From Caproicibacter fermentans (GTDB lineage Bacteria > Bacillota > Clostridia > Oscillospirales > Acutalibacteraceae), in NCBI RefSeq assembly GCF_009746625.1, contig NZ_VWXL01000014.1:1-64000 (forward strand): DNA of 64,000 nt, written 5' to 3'. The notes beneath the pieces were generated by a model. That model made no database searches and was not told where the DNA came from. It saw nothing but the letters and a program-made list of their open reading frames with translations. A program made the translations under genes and the position numbers. Positions 31,092 to 41,030 of this stretch are shown one piece after another (the first letter of the stretch is position 1; each line of letters opens with the position of its first letter).

Positions 31092-31251
31092 ATATCCTAA
31101 TTAATAACAACATATTTTCCTCAATATTTTCAATATTTGGAGTTTTTTCCAGAGAAACAAGAAAATCTGCTACAACAGGTATAAAAAAGAAATGTAAATA
31201 AATATTCACTTTTAATGTGTTTTTATTCTTTTTGGAAGGAAGGTGACGAGC

Positions 31252-31632
31252 TTGAACTGGAGCGACAGTGTAACAACATCCCTGCTCAAGAAAGATCTGG
31301 ACGGACTTTGGGCCAGACAGCAGGCGGTTTCGGACAACATCGCTAATTTTGAAACGCCCGGTTATAAAACAAAGAGCGTATCGTTTGAGGATCAGCTGCA
31401 GAATGAAATCGCGGTCGGCGGAACCTCCGATGATATGGTCAGCGGAATCGATCAGGTTCAGCCGGAAACGACCGTTGCGCAGGACGAAATGTTCCGCGCG
31501 GACGGAAACGGAGTAGACCTGGAGCAGCAGAATGTGGAGTCCCTCAGAACGCAGATGAATTATTACTATTCCCTTCAGACGATCGGAGACGTGTTTTCAA
31601 GGCTGAAAACTGCGATTGGCGGGGGCACATAA
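31252..31632 (+). CDS. flgB: Flagellar rod protein FlgB
   Basis: A proximal rod subunit of 126 residues. The N-terminus (NWSDSVTTSLLKKDLDGL), QQAVSDNIANFETPGYK and the C-terminal coil ESLRTQMNYYYSLQTI are characteristic. I prefer TTG 31252 because AAGGAAGGTG sits 6 bases before it; GTG 31243 is the alternative and overlaps that site. First gene of the superoperon. Confidence 0.93.
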   Translation: MNWSDSVTTSLLKKDLDGLWARQQAVSDNIANFETPGYKTKSVSFEDQLQNEIAVGGTSDDMVSGIDQVQPETTVAQDEMFRADGNGVDLEQQNVESLRTQMNYYYSLQTIGDVFSRLKTAIGGGT

Positions 31633-31654
31633 AAAATAGACAGGAGGTCTTTTC

Positions 31655-32104
31655 ATGGCATTTCTCAGCTCGCTGGATATCAGCGGTTCGGCATTGACGG
31701 CAAGCCGGCTCAGAATGGACGTTATTTCCGAAAATATCGCGAACGCTTCCACCACGCGCACCGACGCGGGCGGACCCTACCGCAGGAAGATGGTGGTTTA
31801 CCGCGCCGCGGATTCCGAGGAGGACAGCTTCGGCTCCCTTCTGAACAATGAACTGGGCGATTCCACAAAGGCGCCGGGAGGAGTCAAGGTCGACGGAATC
31901 GTCGAGGACCAGACCCCGTTTACCACGGTCTACGACCCCTCCAGCCCGGACGCGGACGCTCAGGGCTATGTACAGAAGCCGAATGTAGACGTGACGAAGG
32001 AAACGCTGGACATGATGTCGGTGACAAGGGCATATTCCGCAAATATTAACGCGCTGAACGCGGTCAAGAGCATGGCCGGCAAAGCGCTGGAAATCTGGAA
32101 GTGA
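31655..32104 (+). CDS. flgC: Flagellar rod protein FlgC
   Basis: A 149-residue proximal rod protein: LDISGSALTASRLRMDVISENIANASTT at the start and KPNVDVTKETLDMMSVTRAYSANINALN at the end. CAGGAGG lies upstream. It is followed by fliE after 7 bases. Confidence 0.95.
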   Translation: MAFLSSLDISGSALTASRLRMDVISENIANASTTRTDAGGPYRRKMVVYRAADSEEDSFGSLLNNELGDSTKAPGGVKVDGIVEDQTPFTTVYDPSSPDADAQGYVQKPNVDVTKETLDMMSVTRAYSANINALNAVKSMAGKALEIWK

Positions 32105-32111
32105 CGATAAA

Positions 32112-32417
32112 ATGAATCAAATTGTGCCAATTCAGGATCTAAATTCACTCAATACGTTAAGCTCTGCCGGCTCAAACGCCGCACAATCTCCTTCCGGTCT
32201 GCCGTTCCAGTCCCTGTTCGAAGACGCCGTCAACAATGTGAAGCAAACGGACGCCTCCCTCAATACCGAAGTCTATAAAATGACGACGGGCCAGTCGGAT
32301 AACCTGCACGATATTTACATTGCGTCCCAGAAAGCCAGCCTTTCCGTCGACCTGCTGGTGCAGATGCGCAATAAGGTGCTTGATTCCTATAACGAAATCA
32401 TGAGAATGAGCGTTTGA
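32112..32417 (+). CDS. fliE: Flagellar hook-basal body protein FliE
   Basis: A 101-residue adaptor between MS ring and rod. PFQSLFEDAVNNVKQTD and KASLSVDLLVQMRNKVLDSYNEIMRMSV at the C-terminus are strongly conserved in the family. The ribosome site lies within the flgC end (GGAAGTGA). Confidence 0.94.
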   Translation: MNQIVPIQDLNSLNTLSSAGSNAAQSPSGLPFQSLFEDAVNNVKQTDASLNTEVYKMTTGQSDNLHDIYIASQKASLSVDLLVQMRNKVLDSYNEIMRMSV

Positions 32418-32448
32418 TGAATTTTCGTAAAGGGCGGTTCAAATCCGG

Positions 32449-34047
32449 ATGAATGAATTAAAGAAATACATACAGCCAATTAAAAATTTTTGGGTAAAAC
32501 TGTCCGCTAAAACGAAAAAAATCATTTTCATTTCCCTGGGAGGGGTCGTCCTGCTTTCCGTCGTTCTGGGACTGCTTCTGAACCGCACGCAGTATGTGGT
32601 TCTCTACTCGGGGCTGGATCATGACGAGGCCGTGGCGGTCATGGCGCAGCTGAAGGACAGCGGCGTAGACTACAAGGAATCCGACGACACAATCTACGTT
32701 CCGTCGGACAAAGAAGATTCGATGCGGATGCAGCTCGCCAATGAAGGATACCCAAAATCGGCGCCGAATTACGACTTCTTTACCAGTAATGTCGGGGTCA
32801 TGACGACGGATTACGAAAAAAAGGTCATTGAAAAATATCAGATGAACCAGAGGCTGGAAGCCGTAATCAAAACGCTGGAACCGATTGAAAACGCCTATGT
32901 TACCATCAGCATTCCGGATGAGGGGGACTATGCGTGGGACGACCAGAAGAACGCGCCCGCCGCCTCCGTTACGGTCAAAATGAAGTCCGGGCAGACGCTG
33001 AACGCGAAACAGGTCAACGGCATCAAGCAGCTGGTTGCAAAAAGCGTTCCGAGTTTGAAAACGGAAAACGTCTCCGTCATTGACAATTCAACCGGAGAGG
33101 AACTGAATTCCTCGGATTCCGACACTTCCGGCAGTGTCCAGATGGACATGACGGAATTCAAGCTGAAGATTGAACAGCAGTATGAAGACAGCCTGCAAAA
33201 AAAGATTCTGAATCACCTGACGGAGATCTACGGGCAGAACAATATCAGCGTAAGCGTAAAAAGCCAGATGGATCTTGATAAAAAAATTCAGAACATCGTC
33301 ACTTATCAGCCGACCACCAGCGACGGAAAGGGAGTTGTCAGCGAAAGTACGGAACAACATGAGGAGACAAGAGACGGCTCCTCGGGCGGCGGGGCCGCCG
33401 GAACAGAATCCAATACGGAGACAACAACGTATCCGGGCGTGACGGTCAACGGAAATATCATAACGACAAAAGACAACAAATCCTATAAATACCTGGTCAG
33501 TCAGGTTCAGGAGCAGATTCAGAGCGACGCCGCGGCGCTGCAGGACGTAACGGTTTCCATCATTGTCAACGACCCCGGGATGACGGACGCGGAAGTGACA
33601 AGTCTGAAAAACGCGGTGGCTTTTGCCTCCGGCGTCAGCGCCGATAAAGTGGACGTTATGAGCAAGAGCTTTTATAGCTCCGCGCAGCCCGCCAACGCGC
33701 AGCCGGCCGGCTATGCCCTGCCGTTTGACTGGCGTCTTCTGGCCGCGGGGGCCGGCGGATTTCTGCTGATTGTGATTCTTACGGTCGTTCTTCTTGCCAA
33801 ACGCAGGAAAAAGCGGGCGAAAGAGCTGGAAGAGAAGCTGATGCAGGGAGAGGAAGTCAATTTGGACGGCCTTTCGCGCGCTGGAATTTCGGACGTTCCC
33901 ACGGAATCCATCGAGCAGATTCGCCAGTCGACCGGCGGAAAAGAGGAGAAGGTTCGGAAAGACCTTCAGGAGTTTTCAACCCAGAATCCGGAAATTGCTG
34001 CCCAGCTGATTCGCAGCTGGCTGAGGGGGGAGGACGACAATGCCTGA
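32449..34047 (+). CDS. fliF: Flagellar MS-ring protein FliF
   Basis: This 532-residue protein forms the membrane ring that anchors the basal body. Membrane segments are near 25-45 and 428-450. The YscJ-type ring-building region (YSGLDHDEAVAVMAQLKDSGVDYK) and the second domain (LEPIENAYVTISIPDE) lie between them. The cytoplasmic tail after 450 binds FliG. An Asp/Ser/Gly-rich linker occupies about 285-325. It overlaps fliG by 8 bases. Confidence 0.95.
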   Translation: MNELKKYIQPIKNFWVKLSAKTKKIIFISLGGVVLLSVVLGLLLNRTQYVVLYSGLDHDEAVAVMAQLKDSGVDYKESDDTIYVPSDKEDSMRMQLANEGYPKSAPNYDFFTSNVGVMTTDYEKKVIEKYQMNQRLEAVIKTLEPIENAYVTISIPDEGDYAWDDQKNAPAASVTVKMKSGQTLNAKQVNGIKQLVAKSVPSLKTENVSVIDNSTGEELNSSDSDTSGSVQMDMTEFKLKIEQQYEDSLQKKILNHLTEIYGQNNISVSVKSQMDLDKKIQNIVTYQPTTSDGKGVVSESTEQHEETRDGSSGGGAAGTESNTETTTYPGVTVNGNIITTKDNKSYKYLVSQVQEQIQSDAAALQDVTVSIIVNDPGMTDAEVTSLKNAVAFASGVSADKVDVMSKSFYSSAQPANAQPAGYALPFDWRLLAAGAGGFLLIVILTVVLLAKRRKKRAKELEEKLMQGEEVNLDGLSRAGISDVPTESIEQIRQSTGGKEEKVRKDLQEFSTQNPEIAAQLIRSWLRGEDDNA

Positions 34048-35047
34048 ACATAAAATTTCAGGAGCACAGAAAGCCGCCTCCGTCATCATCGCTCTGGGGT
34101 CCGACGCCGCTTCCAAAATCTATAAATATCTCCGTGAAGAAGAAGTGGAGCAGCTTACGCTCGAAATCGCGAGGACGACCAATCTTCCGCCTGATGCGAT
34201 GGAAAGCATTCTGGGCGACTTCTACAACCTTTGCCTGACGCAAAAGGTCATCACGGACGGCGGGGTGGAATATGCCCGCAACGTGCTGGAAAAAGCCTAC
34301 GGCGCGCAGATGGCGAGCTCGCTGCTGGACCGCGTCACCAAGTCGCTTCGGTCAAAGGCGTTTGAATTTCTGCGCAAGGCGGATTACAAAAACCTGCTGA
34401 CCGCCATCCAGAACGAACATCCGCAGACGATTGCCCTGATTCTTTCGTACGCGCGCGCGGACCAGGCCGCGACGGTCATCGCGGACCTGCCCCCGGACAA
34501 GCAGTCGGACGTCGTCCAGCGGATCGCGACAATGGACCGGATTATTCCGGACGTTGTAAAAATCATAGAAAACAACCTTTCCGATAAATTCTCCAATGTC
34601 ATGAGCGTCGATATGACTCAGTTCGGCGGGGTCGACTATGTGGCCGACATCATGAACAATATGGACCGCACCAATGAAAAATCCATTTTCGACGACCTCA
34701 ACCGCAAGAACGCGGAGCTGTCCGAAGAAATCAGGCAGAAGATGTTTGTTTTCGAGGATATCGTTATTCTGGACAGTATGTCCATTCAGCGTTTTTTGCG
34801 GGAAGTGGACCCGAAGGATATTGTTTATGCGCTGAAAGGAGCCAATAAAGAGGTTGCCGATACCATCTTCAGCAATATGTCCTCTCGCTCTGCCGAAACG
34901 GTCAAATCCGACCTGGAATATACGCATAATGTCCGCTTGAGGGATGTGGAAGAAGCGCAGCAGCGTATTGTCGGCGTAATCCGCCGTCTGGAAAGCGAGG
35001 GCGAACTGGTAATTTCTAAGGGCGGGAAGGATGAAATTATTGAGTAA
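34040..35047 (+). CDS. fliG: Flagellar motor switch protein FliG
   Basis: A 335-residue torque-generating switch protein on the MS ring. ISGAQKAASVIIALGSDAAS at the start, EHPQTIALILSY in the middle domain and the charged C-terminal helix (SIQRFLREVDPKDIVYALKG) that faces the stator are conserved. It overlaps fliF and also fliH (by 17 bases). Confidence 0.96.
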   Translation: MPEHKISGAQKAASVIIALGSDAASKIYKYLREEEVEQLTLEIARTTNLPPDAMESILGDFYNLCLTQKVITDGGVEYARNVLEKAYGAQMASSLLDRVTKSLRSKAFEFLRKADYKNLLTAIQNEHPQTIALILSYARADQAATVIADLPPDKQSDVVQRIATMDRIIPDVVKIIENNLSDKFSNVMSVDMTQFGGVDYVADIMNNMDRTNEKSIFDDLNRKNAELSEEIRQKMFVFEDIVILDSMSIQRFLREVDPKDIVYALKGANKEVADTIFSNMSSRSAETVKSDLEYTHNVRLRDVEEAQQRIVGVIRRLESEGELVISKGGKDEIIE

Positions 35048-35813
35048 GGTCATTAAAGCCTCCCAGTACGGTCCGTTTATGGAAGAACCGGTATTTCAGT
35101 CAGCGGGCGTCGGCCATGCGTCGGTGGAAGAACAAAGAAAGCTGATTCTGGAGGAAGCGTTCCAGAAAGCCAAACAGATTATCGAATCGGCACAAAGCTA
35201 CAGCTCGGCTCAGCTGCGCGACTGCGCCCAGCGCGTGGAAGAAGAACTGCAGGAAGCAAAAAAGCAGGGGTATCAGGACGGCTTTTCCCGTGGCCGCGAA
35301 GAGGGAGAAAAGGCGGGGCTGCAGTCCGGAATGCGACAGGGGATTTCCGAAGGAGAGAAAAGGGCCGACGAGGAGAACCAGACCCGCCTGAACGAGCTTT
35401 CCGAAATGATCCGGTCCGTTGAAAAATCCAAGACGGAGATTCTTGCAAAATTCGAATCGGATCTGACGGATCTTGCGGTCACCATCGCGAAGACAATTAT
35501 CAAAAGGGAGCTGGAAGCCGACCCAGGCGTTCTGCACGCCATTGTTCAAAACGCAGTCGATTCCTACCGGAATCAGGCGTGGGTTCGCATTTATGTCTCC
35601 GGGAACACGGCAAAGCTGCTGACCAAAGCCGACGTTTCCATCGCAAAAGAGCTGGAGTCCGTCTCGGATCATGTCAAGGTGGTCGTAACGCCGGGGATCG
35701 GGGACGAAGCCTGCGTGATCGAAATGCCGGATCAGGTGATCGACGCGGGAGTCGATACGCAGCTGAACAAAATACAGTCGGCGATGCATGACTCCGAACG
35801 TTCGGAACAGTAA
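35031..35813 (+). CDS. fliH: Flagellar export ATPase regulator FliH
   Basis: A 260-residue stator-like partner that holds the FliI ATPase. The middle is a long coiled coil (about 35-140) with glycine repeats (GREEGEKAGLQSGMRQGISEG) seen in FliH. The C-terminal domain (LTDLAVTIAKTIIKRELEADP, then VKVVVTPGIGDEACVIE) resembles the V/F-type ATPase delta subunit. It begins inside fliG. Confidence 0.92.
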   Translation: MKLLSKVIKASQYGPFMEEPVFQSAGVGHASVEEQRKLILEEAFQKAKQIIESAQSYSSAQLRDCAQRVEEELQEAKKQGYQDGFSRGREEGEKAGLQSGMRQGISEGEKRADEENQTRLNELSEMIRSVEKSKTEILAKFESDLTDLAVTIAKTIIKRELEADPGVLHAIVQNAVDSYRNQAWVRIYVSGNTAKLLTKADVSIAKELESVSDHVKVVVTPGIGDEACVIEMPDQVIDAGVDTQLNKIQSAMHDSERSEQ

Positions 35814-35836
35814 AAACGTTTGAAAGGAAAGGCCGT

Positions 35837-37138
35837 ATGGTTGATTTGCGGGCTGCCTGCGAGATCGTCACGAAGATTGATCCGCTCTGCTACAAGGGAA
35901 AAGTGAAAAACATCGTCGGGATGATGATAGAGACCACCGGCCTTGACGCCAAAATCGGGGATATCTGCACCATCGGCGGCCAGACGGGCGGGCCCGTGGT
36001 CGAAGCGGAGGCGGTCGGTTTCCGCGACGGAAACGTGTTGCTCATGTCGTACGGGGATATCCGCGGGGTGGGCCCGGGAAGCATCGTGGAATCGACCGGC
36101 CACAAGCTGCGGGTTCCGGTCGGCGAATGCCTGAAGGGCAGGACCGTCGATGCCGCGGGCAACCCGATCGACAGCCTAGGGGACTTTGAACCGGAAACGT
36201 ACTACGATGTGGAATCCTCCTGCGTCAATCCTCTGGACCGGCCCCGCATCAGCGAAACCATGACGTTCGGCATCAAGGCGATCGACGGGGCCCTGACCAT
36301 CGGCAAAGGGCAGAGGGTCGGGATTTTTGCTGGCAGCGGCGTCGGGAAAAGCACCCTGATGGGGATGATCGCGAAAAATGTCAAATCGGACATCAACGTC
36401 ATCGCGCTGGTCGGCGAGCGCGGCAGAGAGGTGAAGGAATTTATTGAAAAGGACCTGGGAGAGGAAGGTTTGGCCCGCTCCGTGCTGGTCGTGGCGACCT
36501 CCGACCAGCCGGCCATGCTGCGGGCGAAATGCGCCTTTGTCGCGACGGCCATCGCGGAGTATTTCCGCGATCGGGGAGAGGATGTTCTGCTGATGATGGA
36601 TTCCCTGACGCGTTTTGCCATGGCCCAAAGAGAGATCGGGCTCGCGACGGGCGAGCCTCCTATCGCAAGGGGCTACACGCCGTCCATTTATTCGCAACTG
36701 CCCAGGCTTTTGGAACGGAGCGGAAACTTTATGACGGGTTCCATCACCGGAATTTACACGGTTCTGGTGGAGGGCGACGACACCAACGAGCCGATATCGG
36801 ACACCGTGCGCGGCATTCTGGACGGGCATATCGTGCTTTCGAGAACGCTTGCCGCGAAAAACCATTACCCCGCCATCGACGTGGGAGCCAGCATTTCGCG
36901 CCTGATGACGGATATTACCTCAGAGGAGCATCAGGCGTCCGCCTCGCGGCTGAGAAATCTTCTCTCCGTGTACAATCAGAATTACGACCTGATTTCCATC
37001 GGAGCTTATAAACCCGGCATGAACAAAAGGCTCGACGAAGCGGTCGGTAAAATCGACGGGATCAACCGGTTCCTGATGCAGAGGGTTGACGAGTCGTTTT
37101 CCTATGAAGAAACCGAAAACCAGATGAAAGGGATTTAA
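35837..37138 (+). CDS. fliI: Flagellum-specific export ATPase FliI
   Basis: A 433-residue hexameric ATPase of the type III export gate. Walker A is GSGVGKST (residues 166-173). Walker B (DVLLMMDSLTRFA), VALVGERGREV and the ATP synthase signature PAIDVGASISRL are present. AAAGGAAAGG precedes the ATG. Length is typical. Confidence 0.97.
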   Translation: MVDLRAACEIVTKIDPLCYKGKVKNIVGMMIETTGLDAKIGDICTIGGQTGGPVVEAEAVGFRDGNVLLMSYGDIRGVGPGSIVESTGHKLRVPVGECLKGRTVDAAGNPIDSLGDFEPETYYDVESSCVNPLDRPRISETMTFGIKAIDGALTIGKGQRVGIFAGSGVGKSTLMGMIAKNVKSDINVIALVGERGREVKEFIEKDLGEEGLARSVLVVATSDQPAMLRAKCAFVATAIAEYFRDRGEDVLLMMDSLTRFAMAQREIGLATGEPPIARGYTPSIYSQLPRLLERSGNFMTGSITGIYTVLVEGDDTNEPISDTVRGILDGHIVLSRTLAAKNHYPAIDVGASISRLMTDITSEEHQASASRLRNLLSVYNQNYDLISIGAYKPGMNKRLDEAVGKIDGINRFLMQRVDESFSYEETENQMKGI

Positions 37139-37141
37139 AAC

Positions 37142-37597
37142 ATGAAGAAGTTTGTCTTTTCCCTTGAAAACGTCCTTCGGTATAAGAAGGAATTGCTGGA
37201 TATGCTGAAGAATGAAATGGCGCAGCTTCAAATGAAAATCCGGGAGCTGGAAGAGGAAATCACCAGAGTAAAACGGGAGTATTCCGATTTGAACCGGACC
37301 CTGACCCTTCAAATGAAGACCGGGGTGGAACCCTGCGGCATTGCGGTGTACAAGCGCTATTTTGTCGAGCTGGACCGCCGCACCAGAATGCTGGAATCGC
37401 AGAGGACGGCAGCGCAAAGGGCCGCCGCCGCGAAGCAGGAGGAGATCGTCCATATGAAAAGCGATATTTCCGGCCTGGAAAAGCTTAAGGATTCACAGCT
37501 GAAGGACTATGAGGCTCAGGGACGCAAGGAGCAGGAGCTGCTTGTGGAAGAATTTGTCTCTCGGAAAAAGGATGCCTCGGATTGCCGGACGGCCTGA
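37142..37597 (+). CDS. fliJ: Flagellar export protein FliJ
   Basis: A 151-residue, almost fully coiled-coil protein (KFVFSLENVLRYKKELLDM at the start) that acts as the central stalk of the FliI ATPase. It starts 3 bases after fliI. Confidence 0.9.
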   Translation: MKKFVFSLENVLRYKKELLDMLKNEMAQLQMKIRELEEEITRVKREYSDLNRTLTLQMKTGVEPCGIAVYKRYFVELDRRTRMLESQRTAAQRAAAAKQEEIVHMKSDISGLEKLKDSQLKDYEAQGRKEQELLVEEFVSRKKDASDCRTA

Positions 37598-37659
37598 ACA
37601 GTTTCGCTGTCTAATTTAATTTTAGATAGATTGATTCCATTGAAAGGAGGTGAGTGAAC

Positions 37660-39048
37660 ATGATACAGATCAGCGCGCAGAGCATGAACGTGCCTCAGGC
37701 GAAGCCGGCGGGCGAAAACCGGCCGGCTGAAACGGACGAATTTCGTTCCATGCTGAAATCCGCCGTTCAGAAGTCGGATTCCAAAGCGCCGAATAAGGCG
37801 GAAGACGGTAAAACAAAGAAACAGGTTCAAAAAACGGACGAATCGGACCGAGGGCAGTCGAAGCAGGACACAACTCAGCAGACTGCATCCCCCTCGCCGC
37901 AGGAATCCGCTCTTTTTATTGCTCCGGGAAAAATTCAGGCAGTTGATTCTCCGGCGGATGGGAAAGACGGCGGCACGCAAACGGCGCAGATCGCCGGAAT
38001 TCAGGCGGCTGCTCAGGAAACCTCTCAAACGGCGGCCGGAACCCTTGTTTCCGGTGCGGAGCAGACGGCGGAAACGGCCGCACAGCAAATTTTGCCCTCC
38101 GCACTCGATGAAAAACAACCCCCTGCGAAATCCGTGCGGACTTCCGGCACTCAGGCGGCGGTCCCCGTAAATGAAAGAGCCGCTTCCCAACAGGGAACGA
38201 AACCAAACGGCACGGCGGACGCACGGGCGAAAACCCCGGCGGAATCCGGCCGATCGGGCGGAGCACCCCAAAAGGCGTCGTCCACCGGCCAAGCGCCGAA
38301 GACCGAAGGCAAGGGAATTTCAGCCGGAACGGTTCCGGACGGAACGGCGCAGGCCGCGCACACCGCGGACTCAGCCGATCAATCTTCGGCCGTTTTGAAT
38401 CCCGCCTCGACGGGAGACCGGGCGGTTCAGGAAGTCAAAACGCAGGTGCGCGGCGCGGGTTTGAGCCAATCCGGCGGAGACGGCAAAACCGGCCAACCCG
38501 GGGTTGACGGCAAAACCGTAGGAAACGCCGCGGCGGCGACCGACAGCCTTTCCAACCTTTACGGCAACGGCAACATTGTCATCAAGGTTTCCGGCGAAGC
38601 GGCCCAGGCTCCATCCCCGGTTCATCAGGTGGCGAACGCGGCGGCCTATCAGCTGCAAAGCGGGAAAAACGAGTTCCAGATGGATCTTTACCCGCAGTCG
38701 CTCGGAAAGGTATCGCTGAAGATGACCTCGCAGAACGGCCTGCTTACCGTTGAAATCGCGGCGGCCGATCCAAAGACCCAGAGCCTGCTCCTCTCAGGTT
38801 CCGCCGAAATCCGTACAATTTTACAGGCTTCCACCGGACAGAACGTACAGACGGTGATTCCGAACCAGCAGGCGGCGCAGTGGTACGGGCAACCCCAGGA
38901 CGGCGGCGGAGGAAATTCTGGGAATCAGGGCCGCGAACGCGAGAAACCCCGTAAAAGCACCCTGGAGGGAATCAGCTCCGTTTCCTCGGAGCTGAGCACA
39001 GGCGATTTTCTTACCATGATTCAGCAGATCGGCGCGTTTTCGCGGTAA
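37660..39048 (+). CDS. fliK: Flagellar hook-length control protein (FliK)
   Basis: A 462-residue exported ruler. The first 300 residues are Ala/Gln/Thr/Ser/Lys-rich and apparently disordered. The C-terminal domain (about 305-400) has the conserved Flg_hook core (NEFQMDLYPQSLGKVSLKM, then GLLTVEIAAADPKTQSLL) that switches export specificity. I use ATG 37660, which follows AAAGGAGGTGA at 6 bases; GTG 37654 is closer to the site. The disordered arm determines length and is expected to vary. Confidence 0.9.
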   Translation: MIQISAQSMNVPQAKPAGENRPAETDEFRSMLKSAVQKSDSKAPNKAEDGKTKKQVQKTDESDRGQSKQDTTQQTASPSPQESALFIAPGKIQAVDSPADGKDGGTQTAQIAGIQAAAQETSQTAAGTLVSGAEQTAETAAQQILPSALDEKQPPAKSVRTSGTQAAVPVNERAASQQGTKPNGTADARAKTPAESGRSGGAPQKASSTGQAPKTEGKGISAGTVPDGTAQAAHTADSADQSSAVLNPASTGDRAVQEVKTQVRGAGLSQSGGDGKTGQPGVDGKTVGNAAAATDSLSNLYGNGNIVIKVSGEAAQAPSPVHQVANAAAYQLQSGKNEFQMDLYPQSLGKVSLKMTSQNGLLTVEIAAADPKTQSLLLSGSAEIRTILQASTGQNVQTVIPNQQAAQWYGQPQDGGGGNSGNQGREREKPRKSTLEGISSVSSELSTGDFLTMIQQIGAFSR

Positions 39049-39066
39049 CAAAAGGAGGAAAAAAAC

Positions 39067-39570
39067 TTGGATAACCTTGGAATTACAGGATATGGGACTC
39101 TGGGGCGAACCTACGCGTCCGGGCTGGAATCGTCGGCAAACAACTCAAAAACAAGGAATCCGTCGGACTCTTCGCTGGATATGAACGATTTCCTGCAGCT
39201 TCTGGCGGCGCAGTTCCAAAATCAGGATGTGATGAATCCAACGGATAATACCGAATTCATTTCCGAACTCGCGCAGTTTTCGTCCCTGCAGGCGATGAGC
39301 GAGCTGACCACCTACTCCGAGCGGCAGTACGCTTCAACCCTGGTCGGCAAGACCGTGGAGGTGGGAACATACGACACGGCCGGGAAGTACGCAATGAAGA
39401 AGGGTGTTGTCGAAAGCACGGCCTTTGGTTCCGACGGCTGCGGCATTCTTCTGGAAGGCGATAATACGGCCTACAAGCTGACCGACGTGGTCATGGTTTT
39501 GAACGATTCGGGATCGAGCGGCGATTCTTCGGGAAGCGGTTCTTCGGACGGCGGTTCTGCGGAGAAGTAA
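39067..39570 (+). CDS. flgD: Hook-capping protein FlgD
   Basis: A 167-residue scaffold for hook assembly: DMNDFLQLLAAQFQNQDVMNP, TEFISELAQFSSLQAM and a short downstream domain. The start is TTG 39067 after AAAGGAGG. The end is a low-complexity Gly/Ser tail (SGSSGDSSGSGSSDGGSAEK). It lacks the longer FlgD C-terminal Ig/Tudor domain seen in proteobacteria. Confidence 0.93.
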   Translation: MDNLGITGYGTLGRTYASGLESSANNSKTRNPSDSSLDMNDFLQLLAAQFQNQDVMNPTDNTEFISELAQFSSLQAMSELTTYSERQYASTLVGKTVEVGTYDTAGKYAMKKGVVESTAFGSDGCGILLEGDNTAYKLTDVVMVLNDSGSSGDSSGSGSSDGGSAEK

Positions 39571-39637
39571 GACTCGCCGAGCACGCCTGAAACTCCCTGG
39601 ACCGTCGTAATTCAATCAATCCAAAGGCGGCGAAATC

Positions 39638-40039
39638 ATGAACGACATCCAGTTTCGGAAAAATTATTCCGCCTGGATCGGCCCAGCGTATCCGGTTCAG
39701 CCGGAAAGCCGGAATCCGAAAACCCGGCAAACCGACTCCGCAGGAAAAGGCAGTTTTTCAGAAATCCTGCAAACCGTACGGCAGGGCGGCCTGACTTTTT
39801 CCAAACATGCTCTGCAGCGTATGGATGAACGGCAGATTGAAGTTTCCCCAGAACTGATGGCGCGGATGAGCGGCGCGGCGGAAAAAGCAAAAGCCAAGGG
39901 CGTGCGCGACGCGCTGATGATGAGCGGAGACACCGCGTTTATCGTCAATATTCCCAGCTCGACGGTCGTCACAATGATGAACGGCGGGGAAATGAAAGAA
40001 AATATTTTTACAAACATTGATGGAGCCGTGATTTTATAA
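39638..40039 (+). CDS. Flagellar operon protein of the TIGR02530 family
   Basis: A 133-residue protein always found between flgD and flgE in Firmicutes. The conserved block is FSKHALQRMDERQIEVSPEL, followed by KGVRDALMMSGDTAFIVNI and TVVTMM. The N-terminus is polar and probably disordered. Its molecular role is not established; position suggests hook assembly. Confidence 0.88.
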   Translation: MNDIQFRKNYSAWIGPAYPVQPESRNPKTRQTDSAGKGSFSEILQTVRQGGLTFSKHALQRMDERQIEVSPELMARMSGAAEKAKAKGVRDALMMSGDTAFIVNIPSSTVVTMMNGGEMKENIFTNIDGAVIL

Positions 40040-40117
40040 CCGGACCTTTGTAAGGGGGTTATCGGGCTTTGAATGACGGAGAAGCCCGGCGGTTCCGAAA
40101 AAAGGAGAGAAAATACA

Positions 40118-41017
40118 ATGGCTATGATGAGAGCAATGTCCTCCGGCGTGGCCGGACTCAAGGCCCACCAGACGGGGCTGGACGTGATCGGCAACAATAT
40201 CGCGAACGTCAACACCTACGGGTTCAAGGCGTCGCGTACCCTGTTCAGCGACGTATTGTACCAGACCCTGACCAACGCGACAGCGCCATCTGCTACAAAC
40301 GGGACCGGCGGCATCAACCCGAGCCAGGTCGGCTACGGTTCCACCGCTTCCTCGGTTACGGTCGATACCGGACGCGCCGGCATGGCGACCACAGGGTACA
40401 GCGGCGACTGCTATATCAACGGCGAGGGATATTTTATCATCGGCACCGGAACGCCAACAGATAATGTGCCTGCAAGTTATGAATATACCCGGGTCGGCGC
40501 TCTTTCATTTGACAGCTCGGGTTATCTGGTCGACGGCAGCGGGAACCGCGTTTGCGGAATTGCCAGCGACAAGCCGACAGCTCTGGATAATGGATTAAAC
40601 GGCGACAATTCCGTTCCGGAATATATTCACTACGATCCCGCCGGAGACGGTTCGACTGCGCAGACACTCAGCGATATTTCTATTGCAGCAGATGGTACAA
40701 TAACAGCTACTAACAGCGCAGGAGACGTTGTGACGGTCGGACAAATTGAATTGGCACACTTTACCAATCCGGCGGGCCTAGAGCAGGAGGGCGGAAACTA
40801 CTATAAAGACACCGGCAACTCCGGCGACGCCACCTTTGCTGCTCCGGGCAGCGGTTCGACCGGCAAGCTGGTGACCGGCGCGCTGGAATCCTCCAACGTG
40901 GACCTCGCGAATGAATTTTCCAACATGATCTCCACCGAACGCGGCTACCAGGCGAACTCCAAGATCATCACGGTTTCGGACACGATGCTCGAAACCCTTG
41001 TAAATATGGTCCGTTAA
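40118..41017 (+). CDS. flgE: Flagellar hook protein FlgE
   Basis: A 299-residue hook subunit, shorter than the enteric 400. The N-terminus (MMRAMSSGVAGLKAHQTGLD, GNNIANVNTYGFKASR) and C-terminus (ESSNVDLANEFSNMISTERG, then YQANSKIITVSDTMLETLVNM) are conserved. AAAGGAGAG precedes ATG 40118, and an upstream in-frame start at 40073 has no site. A hairpin follows the stop. Confidence 0.93.
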   Translation: MAMMRAMSSGVAGLKAHQTGLDVIGNNIANVNTYGFKASRTLFSDVLYQTLTNATAPSATNGTGGINPSQVGYGSTASSVTVDTGRAGMATTGYSGDCYINGEGYFIIGTGTPTDNVPASYEYTRVGALSFDSSGYLVDGSGNRVCGIASDKPTALDNGLNGDNSVPEYIHYDPAGDGSTAQTLSDISIAADGTITATNSAGDVVTVGQIELAHFTNPAGLEQEGGNYYKDTGNSGDATFAAPGSGSTGKLVTGALESSNVDLANEFSNMISTERGYQANSKIITVSDTMLETLVNMVR

Positions 41018-41030
41018 GGAAACGCACCGC

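Larger units (their letters stand above)
30809..31251. other. Divergent control region between flgM and flgB operons
   Basis: About 440 AT-rich bases with no gene. It holds the sigma-28 promoter of flgM on the minus strand and a sigma-A promoter for the flgB superoperon on the plus strand. Between them a tract of ten T (near 31041) stands out. Other regulator sites are not recognisable. Confidence 0.6.
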